Assembly (NCBI GenBank): GCA_003510825.1 | Contig: DOKO01000213.1 | Span: 698 to 6,294 of the forward strand | DNA: 5,597 nucleotides | Source of the DNA: Stenotrophomonas sp. | GTDB lineage: Bacteria > Pseudomonadota > Gammaproteobacteria > Xanthomonadales > Xanthomonadaceae | Direction of reading: 5' to 3' | Shown: positions 1 to 5,597 of the stretch, piece after piece | Position numbering within the stretch: position 1 is the first letter of the stretch | Layout: the number at the start of each line of letters is the position of its first letter | Notes under the pieces: model-generated | The model's input: only the letters and a program-made list of their open reading frames with translations | Told to the model about the DNA's origin: nothing | The model's database searches: none | Program-made: the position numbers and the translations under genes

Positions 1-2177
1 GACACGCCGGTGCAGGTCGACACGAAACGCTTGTCGGCCAGGTTGCTCAGGTTCAACGACAGCTGCGTGCCCACCGCGCCGTACAGACCGACGTCGTAGC
101 GGATGGCCGCATCCCACAGGGTGTAGGACGGGATGCGGTACAGGTTGGCGCTGTCACCGTAGGTCTTGCCGTTGTAGCGCATGCCCGCCGCCAGGCTCAG
201 ACCTTCCAGAGCGCCGCCCTGGAAGGTGTAGTCACCCCACAGCGATGCGGTCCAGTCCGGCACCATCGCCAGATCCTTGCCGGCGTACCCGTTGTTGCTG
301 CGGGTCACTTCCGATTCCATCCACGACGCGGCACCGATCACACTGAAGCCCGGCAGCGGGGTGACGCGGCCTTCCAGCTCGACACCGCGCACGCGGCCCT
401 CGCCATCCTGCACCTGGCACTGGCTGGTGCCGGTGGTGCCGCAGGTGTTGTGGTTCTTGTCCGGATCATCGGTCAGCACGTTCTGCTGGCGCAGGTCATA
501 GGCGGACAAGGTGATCAGGCCGTCGAAGCTGGCCGGCTGATACTTCAGCCCCACTTCCCACTGCTTGCCGGTGACCGGGTCGAACGGCGTGCGTTCGTAG
601 GACTGCGTGGCGGCGCTGCCGGCCGGCTGGAACGATTCGGCATAGCTCAGATACGGAGTCAGCCCGTTGTCGGCCACGTACAGGATGCCGGCATTACCGC
701 TGAACGCATCGTTCTTGATGTGGCTGGGCGTGCGTGCGCCGTAGCGGTCGGTGGCCACGGTGTAGGACTGGGTCCAGGTGTCATCCTTGGTCCAGTCGTA
801 GCGGCCACCAACGGTGAACCGCCACTTGTCCAGCGCGATCTGGTCCTGCAGGTAGGCACCGGTCTGGCGGTTGATGCCGCCGGAGTAGCCGATCGAGGTG
901 GTGGCCGGGATGTAGCCGCTGTACACCGGGTTGAAGATGTCGATGGCGGTGGGCGTATCGGTGGTCGTGCCCATCGCGCCGCGCGCCGCTGTCCAGTCGG
1001 CCTTCTGCCAGTCCACGCCCAGCAGCAGGGTGTGCTCGGCAGCGCCGGTACTGAACTTGCCGGTCAGGCGGGTATCGGCGGTGTCGCCGCGCGAGTCGCC
1101 CTCGCCCCAAGTGGCGCGGCGCTTCTGCGTGCGGCCATCGGCGTTCAGCGCGCCATTGGTGACCACGCTGCGGAAAGTCGATTCCACGTTCAACCGGCGC
1201 GCGCTCTGGCTCAGCGTCCAGTGCTCGTTGAAGGCGTGCTCGAACAGCCAGCCGCCCGACCAGATCGTGCGGTCGTAGGTGTTCCAGGTCGGCTCGCCGA
1301 TGAAGGTGCTGTTCTTCATGTGCCCGTAGGGCGTGGCCACCAGGGTGCCGGCCATCGGCAGGAACTGGTAGGTCGAGCCGCCATCGTCGCGCTGGTACAG
1401 GCCCAGCAGGGTCAGGCGCGTGCGCTCGGCCATCTGGAAGGTGTAGCTGGGCGCCAGGAACCAGTGCTCCTGGTCGGTGTGCTTGATCTGGGTGTCGCCG
1501 TCACGGTACAGGCCGACCAGGCGACCCAGGTGGCGCTTGTCATCGCTGCCCGCGCCGACATCGAAGGCGGTGCTGTACTGGCCGTTGCCATCCACGCCCA
1601 GCTGCAGCACCTGCTGCTGGTCCGGGGTCGGCGTCTTGCTGACCTGGTTGACCATGCCGCCCGGAGCCACCTGGCCATACATCACCGCCGAAGGGCCCTT
1701 GAGCACTTCGACGCGGTCCAGGTTCCAGCTGTCGACCATCGTGCGGTTCCACTGCCCGCCCTGCGGCGCGCGCATGCCGTCGACGGTGACATTGTTGCTC
1801 CAGCTGCCGGCATCGAAGCCGCGGATGCGGAAGTCATCCACGCGGTTGTCGATGCCGGTGCTTTCCAGCGATACACCCGCCACGTAACGCATCGCCTCAT
1901 TGAGGTTCTGCACGCCGCGCGCGTCCAGTTCCTCACGCGCGATGACCGACACCGACTTGGCCATCTCCGCCACCGGGGTATCGGTCTTGGTCGCGCCGGA
2001 AGTGTGGGTGATGGTGCGGTAGGCGTTGACGTGCACCGCGTCCAGATCGGTGGGCGTGGCGCCATCGGGCATTGCCGACTGGGCCTGCGCGGCCAGCGGC
2101 AATGCCAGCAGCGTGGCAACGGACACGGACAGCAGCGAGCGCATCGGCTCGCGGGAAAGGGAACGGGCGTTGGACAT
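1..2177 (-). CDS. TonB-dependent siderophore receptor, 3' end cut by window edge
   Basis: Outer-membrane receptor that imports a ferric siderophore using TonB-ExbB-ExbD energy. The frame is open for 725 codons from ATG at 2177 to the window edge. An AGCAGG ribosome site lies 6 nt upstream of that ATG; Met12 is a weaker alternative. Residues 1-32 form a signal peptide (basic start, hydrophobic 15-30, cleavage near AQA-QS). A TonB-box-like stretch, LDAVHV, lies at 45-50. The plug domain covers about 70-183, with KSVSVI at 74-79, FRIRGF at 116-121, and VEVLKGPSAVMYG followed by GGMVNQVSK at 156-181. The rest shows alternating aromatic and polar beta-barrel strands. C579 and C587 probably form a disulfide in an external loop. 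The end, DKRFVSTCTGV, resembles the penultimate region of FhuA/FpvA-type siderophore receptors, so roughly 20-25 codons and the terminal aromatic residue are missing. The family call is firm. The ligand (hydroxamate, catecholate or other) cannot be read from sequence. Confidence 0.95.
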   Translation of the reverse strand, partial: MSNARSLSREPMRSLLSVSVATLLALPLAAQAQSAMPDGATPTDLDAVHVNAYRTITHTSGATKTDTPVAEMAKSVSVIAREELDARGVQNLNEAMRYVAGVSLESTGIDNRVDDFRIRGFDAGSWSNNVTVDGMRAPQGGQWNRTMVDSWNLDRVEVLKGPSAVMYGQVAPGGMVNQVSKTPTPDQQQVLQLGVDGNGQYSTAFDVGAGSDDKRHLGRLVGLYRDGDTQIKHTDQEHWFLAPSYTFQMAERTRLTLLGLYQRDDGGSTYQFLPMAGTLVATPYGHMKNSTFIGEPTWNTYDRTIWSGGWLFEHAFNEHWTLSQSARRLNVESTFRSVVTNGALNADGRTQKRRATWGEGDSRGDTADTRLTGKFSTGAAEHTLLLGVDWQKADWTAARGAMGTTTDTPTAIDIFNPVYSGYIPATTSIGYSGGINRQTGAYLQDQIALDKWRFTVGGRYDWTKDDTWTQSYTVATDRYGARTPSHIKNDAFSGNAGILYVADNGLTPYLSYAESFQPAGSAATQSYERTPFDPVTGKQWEVGLKYQPASFDGLITLSAYDLRQQNVLTDDPDKNHNTCGTTGTSQCQVQDGEGRVRGVELEGRVTPLPGFSVIGAASWMESEVTRSNNGYAGKDLAMVPDWTASLWGDYTFQGGALEGLSLAAGMRYNGKTYGDSANLYRIPSYTLWDAAIRYDVGLYGAVGTQLSLNLSNLADKRFVSTCTGV

Positions 2178-2243
2178 GGGGGACCTGCTTCTGGGAGGCG
2201 CGCCTGAGGGCGGCGGCAACGGCGCTGGTTAAGGGCGCGTTAA

Positions 2244-2277
2244 ATCATAGCAGATGCGAATGGTTCCCACTACCATT
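2244..2277 (-). promoter_or_regulatory. Candidate Fur-regulated promoter of the siderophore receptor
   Basis: On the minus strand a TATGAT -10 hexamer (2249-2244) lies about 67 nt upstream of the receptor start, with no good -35 box. Immediately upstream is AGTGGGAACCATTCGCATC (2271-2253). It matches the Fur-box form AATGAGAATCATTCTCATT at 14 of 19 positions. A second 19-bp inverted repeat, AATGGT-N7-ACCATT (2259-2277), overlaps it with a 6-bp offset, which is the spacing known for adjacent Fur dimers. Fur bound here would cover the -35 region and block transcription when iron is plentiful. This is inferred from pattern and from the receptor's role. Confidence 0.6.
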
Positions 2278-2355
2278 GGAGCGACAATCGGTCGCAGCCT
2301 GACACGAGCACAGGCCGAGCACGGTGCCTTAACCGGCCTTCCCTATCCTGTCTGC

Positions 2356-2375
2356 GCGCCGCACGCCTGCGGCGC
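2356..2375. other. Perfect 8-bp GC-rich hairpin upstream of the small secreted protein gene
   Basis: GCGCCGCA (2356-2363) and TGCGGCGC (2368-2375) are perfect inverted repeats separated by a CGCC loop. The hairpin ends 18 nt before the GAGGAG ribosome site of the gene starting at 2405, so it would lie in that gene's leader if transcription starts upstream of it. There is no T-run after it on either strand, so it is not a standard intrinsic terminator. It could be an mRNA-stabilising leader stem, a protein-binding palindrome, or chance in GC-rich DNA. No convincing sigma-70 promoter was found for the gene between 2280 and 2390. Confidence 0.4.
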
Positions 2376-2404
2376 ATCCGCAATGGAACGCACGAGGAGA
2401 ATGC

Positions 2405-2683
2405 ATGACCCGTCTGCACACCCTGATCGTCACCGCCGGCCTGCTGGCCATCAGCCCGCTCGCCCTGGCTGAAACGGTGAACCTGACCAACAGCGCCGAC
2501 GGCGCCAACCGCGATGCCGGCATCGCCGCGGTCAAGAAGAAGCTCAACGACGCCTGCACCGAGCGCAAGGGAACGCCGAAGGCGGACTCATTCGAGGTGG
2601 TCTTCGAAAAGACCAGCGAGAACCCGAACGTGCAAAAACCATATTACGTGGACGGCAAGATGCAGTGCGACCTGCCGGGCTGA
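2405..2683 (+). CDS. Small secreted (periplasmic) protein of unknown function
   Basis: A 92-residue protein that I do not recognise as a named family. The start is well supported: GAGGAG at 2394-2399 lies 5 nt before ATG. The ATG at 2401 is in another frame and sits too close to that site. Residues 1-22 are a signal peptide (MTRLH, a hydrophobic core, then LALA before ETVNL), with likely signal peptidase I cleavage after Ala22; there is no lipobox cysteine. The mature part is about 70 residues, hydrophilic and lysine-rich. It has an amphipathic helix-like segment at 37-50, a beta-like SFEVVFEK at 62-69, and a YYVDGKMQCDL end. Its only two cysteines, C51 and C88, could form one periplasmic disulfide. 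It is divergent from the receptor and could share iron control, but this is not shown. It is a stand-alone gene that converges on the zinc-ribbon gene. Confidence 0.85.
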   Translation: MTRLHTLIVTAGLLAISPLALAETVNLTNSADGANRDAGIAAVKKKLNDACTERKGTPKADSFEVVFEKTSENPNVQKPYYVDGKMQCDLPG

Positions 2684-2706
2684 CTTCTTGCGGGCTGAAT
2701 GAGCGC

Positions 2707-2734
2707 GCAGGCCTGTCCGTGAGGTCAGGCCTGC
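2707..2734. terminator. Strong hairpin between convergent genes, possible bidirectional terminator
   Basis: GCAGGCCTGTCC and GGTCAGGCCTGC pair over 12 positions with one T-T mismatch around a GTGA loop, which would be a GNRA-type tetraloop in RNA. It begins 23 nt after the stop of the upstream plus-strand gene and contains the stop codon (2727-2725) of the opposing minus-strand gene. The symmetry lets it form in either transcript. Neither side has a T-run, so it may act as a weak or Rho-aided terminator or as a 3'-end stabiliser. Confidence 0.55.
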
Positions 2735-3072
2735 AGCCAGGCCCAGAGCAACCCCAGCGGCAAGGCCGCTACCAGCGCGATGACCCCCAGGCACCCTGAT
2801 CCGCCTCCCGTCGCTGAGGACTCCCTGTTCCGCTGTCCCGGCGGCTGCGACCGCAGCCACTGCCGATGGCAGGATTGGCAGAAAAAGGCGGTTTTCCCGC
2901 GGCGCCATGCCTCCAACGTCCGCGCATTGTGGTGCGCGGCAGATCCACAGCTCCGGCATCGGTAGATCCGCGATGGCGGCTTGGCGCGCAAGCGACGGCC
3001 GCCAAACACGGCGCCCACAACGATCACGGCGATGACCGCGACGATCAGAAACCCTGGTGTGATGACATCCAT
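2725..3072 (-). CDS. Two-helix membrane protein with a CxxC/CxxC zinc ribbon
   Basis: A 115-residue protein without a recognised name. ATG at 3072 has a GGAGG ribosome site 4 nt upstream. Residues 6-24 form a hydrophobic membrane helix followed by a basic stretch (RRLRAK), which suggests a cytoplasmic middle. The middle holds a zinc-ribbon pattern: C39-x2-C42, then C65-x2-C68. Between the two knuckles lie H47, H48 and the stretch NARTLEAWRRGKTAFF; HRQWL follows the second knuckle. A flexible Gly/Ser/Arg-rich linker (about 75-93) leads to a second hydrophobic helix at 95-113. The fold probably binds one zinc ion. Its role is unknown; it could be structural, protein-binding or nucleic-acid-binding at the inner membrane. 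The gene lies 73 nt downstream of the hybrid kinase on the same strand, so it may be its operon partner. Confidence 0.85.
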   Translation of the reverse strand: MDVITPGFLIVAVIAVIVVGAVFGGRRLRAKPPSRIYRCRSCGSAAHHNARTLEAWRRGKTAFFCQSCHRQWLRSQPPGQRNRESSATGGGSGCLGVIALVAALPLGLLWAWLQA

Positions 3073-3096
3073 GCCGCCTCCCTGAAGAGGCGATGG
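3069..3096 (-). promoter_or_regulatory. Hairpin covering the ribosome site and start codon of the zinc-ribbon gene
   Basis: In the minus-strand transcript, CCATCGCCTC (3096-3087) can pair with GAGGCG (3080-3075) and then ATGG (3072-3069), leaving a TTCAGG loop and a 2-nt GC bulge. The ten paired bases include part of the GGAGG ribosome site and the whole ATG. When folded it would limit translation, and opening it by an upstream ribosome or a binding factor would permit it. The pairing is directly visible. The regulatory role is inference, and short GC stems can arise by chance. Confidence 0.4.
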
Positions 3097-3126
3097 TAGC
3101 CGATCACCGTGCCGGGTTGACCAGAA

Positions 3127-3154
3127 GCACTGTAGCCCTGCCGCCCTACAGCGC
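3127..3154 (-). terminator. Stem-loop at the stop codon of the hybrid kinase gene, weak terminator candidate
   Basis: On the minus strand GCGCTGTAG and CTACAGTGC pair over nine positions, one of them G-U, around a ten-base GC-rich loop. The kinase stop codon TAG lies inside the 5' arm. Only TTCT follows on the 3' side, so this is not a strong intrinsic terminator. It could cause partial termination or protect the kinase mRNA, with some read-through into the zinc-ribbon gene. Confidence 0.35.
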
Positions 3155-5077
3155 GGCGCGCACCGCGGCCATCAGCTCCAGCAGGCTGAACGGCTTGGGC
3201 AGCAGACTCATGCCGGTACCGAGGAAGGACTCACGCACCGCAGCACGTTCGGTGTAGCCGGTGATGAACAGCACCGGCAGAACGGGATTGATCTCGCGCG
3301 CGGCATCGGCCAGTTCGCGGCCGTCCATGCCGGGCAGGCCGACGTCGGACAGCAGCAGATCGAAGGCCGGATCCTGCCGCAGATGGCGCAGAGCCTGGCG
3401 CGCATCCGCCGCCAACGTCACCTGGTAACCCGCTTCGGACAGCATTTCACCGACCATCATCCGCACCGAATCGGTGTCATCCACCAGCAGGATGCGCTCG
3501 GACTGGCCACGCGGCGGCGCGATCTGTTCGTCGCTGGATTCTGCCTGCGGCACTTCACCGGCGGGCAGCAGCAGCTCGACCTCAGTCCCTTCACCGGGCT
3601 CGCTGGCAATGCGCGCGACACCGCCCGACTGCCGTGCGAAACCATAGGTCATCGACAGGCCCAGGCCCGTCCCCTCGCCCTGCGGCTTGGTGGTGAAGAA
3701 GGGTTCGAAGACCTTCGCCACCAGCTCTGGCGGAATGCCCGGCCCGTTGTCGATCACCTTCAGGCTGACATAGCGGCCCGAGGTCAGTTCGCTCTCGCGC
3801 TGGACTTCGCAGGCCTCTGCGCGCAGGCGGATCAGGCCACGGCCGCCCAAGGCATCACGTGCGTTGATGACCAGGTTCAGCACGACGTTCTCGAACTGGT
3901 TGACGTCGGCAACGGCAACCAGCGGTTCCTCGCCCAGTTCGAACTCGAGCTCGATGTTCTCGCCGATCGAGCGGCGCAGCAGGTCTTCCAGCGAGCGCGT
4001 ACGCGCCACCAGATCGAAGGGACGCGAATCCAGCGGCTGCTTGCGGGCGAACGCCAGCATGCGCTGGGTCAAGGCGGCGGCGCGCTGGGCCGACGCGGCA
4101 GCGATGCTGCTGTACTGCGGCACCTTCTCAAGCCGCGACGACGACACGGCCAGTTCGATCATGTCCAGGCCGGAGATGATGGTGGTCAGCAGGTTGTTGA
4201 AGTCATGCGCGATGCCGCCGGTCAACTGGCCCAGCGAATCCATCTTCTGCGCCTGCAGCAGCTCGGCCTCGGTGCGGCTGCGCTCGGCGATCTGGTGCGC
4301 AAGCTCGGTATTGGCAGTCTCCAGTTCGGCACGCTGTTCGCGGGCGCGCACGTGGTGCTCGGTCACGTCCTCCACCACCACCAGCCCATGGCCGGTGCGG
4401 CGGTCAGGTGTCAGCCGCCACTGCGTGTTGCGCACACCCTGCCGGCCTGCGATGGACAGCACGCCCTGCCAGCGCTCCTGCCGCGCCAGTGCGTCCTGCA
4501 GGTCCAGCACGAATTCCTTGTTGCTGCCCAGCAGCGCAAACAGCGAGCCATTGGCATCGGCCTCGCTGAGCAGGCGGGCGAACGCGGAGTTGCTTTCGCG
4601 GATCTGCAGCTGCTCATCCAGCACCGCGATGGGCGCATTGACCTGGCTGAAGATCTCCTGGAACCGCGCATCCGCTTCACGCAGGGCTTCCTCGGCGCGG
4701 CGCGCGCGCAGCAGGCTGCGCAGCGTGGCCAGCAGCACGTCGGGGTCCACCGGATGGATCAGATAGCCATCGGCACCGTTGTCCAGGCCGGTGATCATGT
4801 CCCCGGTAGCGATGGAGGCGGCCGAGACGTGCACCACGGGCAACAGTTGGGTACGCGGCTGGGTACGCAGCTGGCGCACCACGTCGAAGCCACTCATGTC
4901 CGGCAGGTTGACGTCCAGCACCACCGCACCGAACTCCGAGTCGGCGAGCCGGTCCAGCCCCTCCTGCCCGGTGGCCGCCTCGCTGACGCTGTAGCCGTGA
5001 TGTTCCAGCACGCGCCGCACCGAATAGCGCGTGGCTGCGTTGTCATCGACCACCAATACGCGATCAGAGTGCGGCAT
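3146..5077 (-). CDS. Soluble hybrid histidine kinase/response regulator (REC-PAS-HisKA-HATPase-REC)
   Basis: A 643-residue cytoplasmic phosphorelay protein with no membrane segment. REC1 (about 5-125) has acidic D11/D12, phospho-acceptor D55 in VVLDVNLPDMSG, and S85. At the usual conserved lysine it has H108 (YLIHPVD). A PAS domain (about 135-245) and a helical, probably coiled-coil linker (245-280) follow. The H-box, GQLTGGIAHDFNNLL, carries H291 and is of the HDFNNLL type. The ATPase domain (about 385-505) has N405 in the N-box, DNGPGIP at 443-449, FEPFFTTK at 457-464 and GTGLGLS at 469-475. REC2 (about 527-643) is canonical, with D533/D534, D578, T606 and K628. No DNA-binding output is present, so the product would signal to a partner. 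GGAGG lies 6 nt before ATG. The start overlaps the stop of the upstream kinase gene by 14 nt, indicating coupled translation. The domain calls are firm; the stimulus and target are unknown. Confidence 0.95.
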   Translation of the reverse strand: MPHSDRVLVVDDNAATRYSVRRVLEHHGYSVSEAATGQEGLDRLADSEFGAVVLDVNLPDMSGFDVVRQLRTQPRTQLLPVVHVSAASIATGDMITGLDNGADGYLIHPVDPDVLLATLRSLLRARRAEEALREADARFQEIFSQVNAPIAVLDEQLQIRESNSAFARLLSEADANGSLFALLGSNKEFVLDLQDALARQERWQGVLSIAGRQGVRNTQWRLTPDRRTGHGLVVVEDVTEHHVRAREQRAELETANTELAHQIAERSRTEAELLQAQKMDSLGQLTGGIAHDFNNLLTTIISGLDMIELAVSSSRLEKVPQYSSIAAASAQRAAALTQRMLAFARKQPLDSRPFDLVARTRSLEDLLRRSIGENIELEFELGEEPLVAVADVNQFENVVLNLVINARDALGGRGLIRLRAEACEVQRESELTSGRYVSLKVIDNGPGIPPELVAKVFEPFFTTKPQGEGTGLGLSMTYGFARQSGGVARIASEPGEGTEVELLLPAGEVPQAESSDEQIAPPRGQSERILLVDDTDSVRMMVGEMLSEAGYQVTLAADARQALRHLRQDPAFDLLLSDVGLPGMDGRELADAAREINPVLPVLFITGYTERAAVRESFLGTGMSLLPKPFSLLELMAAVRAAL

Positions 5078-5597
5078 GGGCGGCCTCCGTCGCCTCGTTC
5101 AGTGCTACCGGCAACACTACATGGAAGGCCGAGCCGCTGCCGGGCAGGCTTTCCACCGCTACCCGGCCGCCCAGCAGTTCGGCAAACCGCTTGCACAGCG
5201 ACAGGCCCAGGCCGGTGCCACGCAGGCGCTTCTGCAGCGGCGAATCCACCTGCACGAAATCCTCGAACAGCGCCGGCAGCAGCTCCGGGGCGATGCCGAT
5301 GCCGGTATCGCGCACGGTGAAGCGGACCTCCACATCGCTTTCCATCTTCGCCGACACCACCACCTGCCCTTCCGGGGTGAACTTGATGGCATTGGAAATG
5401 TAGTTGCGCAGGATCTGCGCCAGCTTCTTGTCGTCGGTGTAGAGCATCGGCAGCGGCGGCGGGTCCTCGAACACCAGCTCGATGCGCTGGTTGCTCTCCA
5501 CCAGTGGCCTGAACATGCCGCGCAGGGCGGCGAACAGGTCCATCAGGTCGAACCAGCCCGGGGAAATGGTGATGCGCCCGGCCTCGATCTTGGCCAG
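5064..5597 (-). CDS. Histidine kinase, C-terminal ATPase part only (5' end outside window)
   Basis: The last 177 codons of a sensor histidine kinase, open to the window edge. The visible start, LAKIEAGRI, is the segment that normally follows the second helix of the phospho-acceptor (HisKA) domain, so the His and the sensor domains lie beyond 5597. The HATPase domain shows LRNYISNAIKFTPEG (N-box; N65 and N69 counted from the window edge), RDTGIGI (G1 box, D98), FEDFVQVDSP (F-box) and RLRGTGLGLSL (G2 box). All residues expected for ATP binding are present. The tail after the domain is short (ALNEATEAAHAAL), with no attached receiver. Its stop overlaps the start of the downstream hybrid kinase by 14 nt, so both proteins are made together. 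It may donate phosphate to a receiver of that hybrid kinase. Kinase identity is certain; the input is unknown. Confidence 0.93.
   Translation of the reverse strand: MAKIEAGRITISPGWFDLMDLFAALRGMFRPLVESNQRIELVFEDPPPLPMLYTDDKKLAQILRNYISNAIKFTPEGQVVVSAKMESDVEVRFTVRDTGIGIAPELLPALFEDFVQVDSPLQKRLRGTGLGLSLCKRFAELLGGRVAVESLPGSGSAFHVVLPVALNEATEAAHAAL

Noticed and set aside
1..2177. Possible pseudogene, because the receptor lacks a stop codon in the window
   Set aside because: The frame is open without interruption from its start to the edge and ends in a normal near-C-terminal motif, so it is cut by the window and not broken.
450..2207. Plus-strand open frame of 585 codons across the receptor gene
   Set aside because: It is the exact codon-aligned antisense of the receptor. 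Its His/Ala/Val/Gly-rich product is the usual reflection of G/C-ending codons and has no domain or ribosome site. The minus-strand frame encodes an obvious receptor.
2281..2295. Short inverted repeat GCGAC-AATCG-GTCGC
   Set aside because: Only five pairs with a 5-nt loop. It is too short to separate from chance in GC-rich DNA and has no clear relation to a promoter or start.
2254..2472. Plus-strand open frame of 72 codons overlapping the start of the small secreted protein
   Set aside because: It runs in another frame through the Fur-like box and leader, has no ribosome site at its start, and gives an Arg/His/Pro-rich product typical of a GC-rich shadow frame.
3096..3135. Two GTAG tetranucleotides in the kinase/zinc-ribbon gap, suggestive of Stenotrophomonas GTAG-type extragenic palindromes
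   Set aside because: Those elements have a compact GC palindrome right after GTAG. Here the sequence after the first GTAG does not fold that way, and the second GTAG belongs to the imperfect stem at the kinase stop codon.
3383..5320. Plus-strand open frame of 645 codons across the kinase genes
   Set aside because: It is the codon-aligned antisense of the hybrid kinase. Its low-complexity Gln/Arg/Ala-rich translation has no recognisable domain, while the minus strand has complete kinase and receiver motifs.

Overview
The window is GC-rich with strongly G/C-ending codons. The proteins look like those of Xanthomonadaceae (gamma-Proteobacteria), most probably Stenotrophomonas or a close relative. 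That assignment rests on the style of the TonB-dependent receptor, the zinc-ribbon protein and the kinase pair, not on any marker gene. No rRNA, tRNA, insertion sequence, CRISPR array or phage gene was seen.

Layout. (1) Bases 1-2177, minus strand: a TonB-dependent siderophore receptor, complete at its N-terminus and cut by the window edge about 20-25 codons before its expected C-terminus. (2) Bases 2178-2404: a divergent intergenic region. It holds a candidate iron-regulated promoter for the receptor (TATGAT -10 box beside two overlapping 19-bp Fur-like boxes) and a GC-rich hairpin upstream of the next gene. (3) Bases 2405-2683, plus strand: a small secreted protein with two cysteines and unknown function. 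(4) Bases 2707-2734: a strong hairpin between convergent genes. (5) Bases 2725-3072, minus strand: a small two-helix membrane protein with a CxxC/CxxC zinc ribbon. (6) Bases 3146-5077, minus strand: a soluble hybrid kinase with order REC-PAS-HisKA-HATPase-REC. (7) Bases 5064-5597, minus strand: the C-terminal catalytic part of a second histidine kinase, whose stop codon overlaps the start of the hybrid kinase by 14 nt.

The two kinases are almost certainly co-transcribed and translationally coupled, and probably act in one phosphorelay whose input domains lie beyond base 5597. The zinc-ribbon gene follows 73 nt downstream and may be on the same transcript. Its ribosome binding site and start codon can fold into a hairpin, so its translation may be controlled. 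The receptor is a separate, probably iron-repressed, unit. Most of the window is ordinary chromosomal content. The points most worth a second look are the kinase pair, the His in place of the conserved Lys in the first receiver, the hairpin over the zinc-ribbon start, and the two small uncharacterised proteins.
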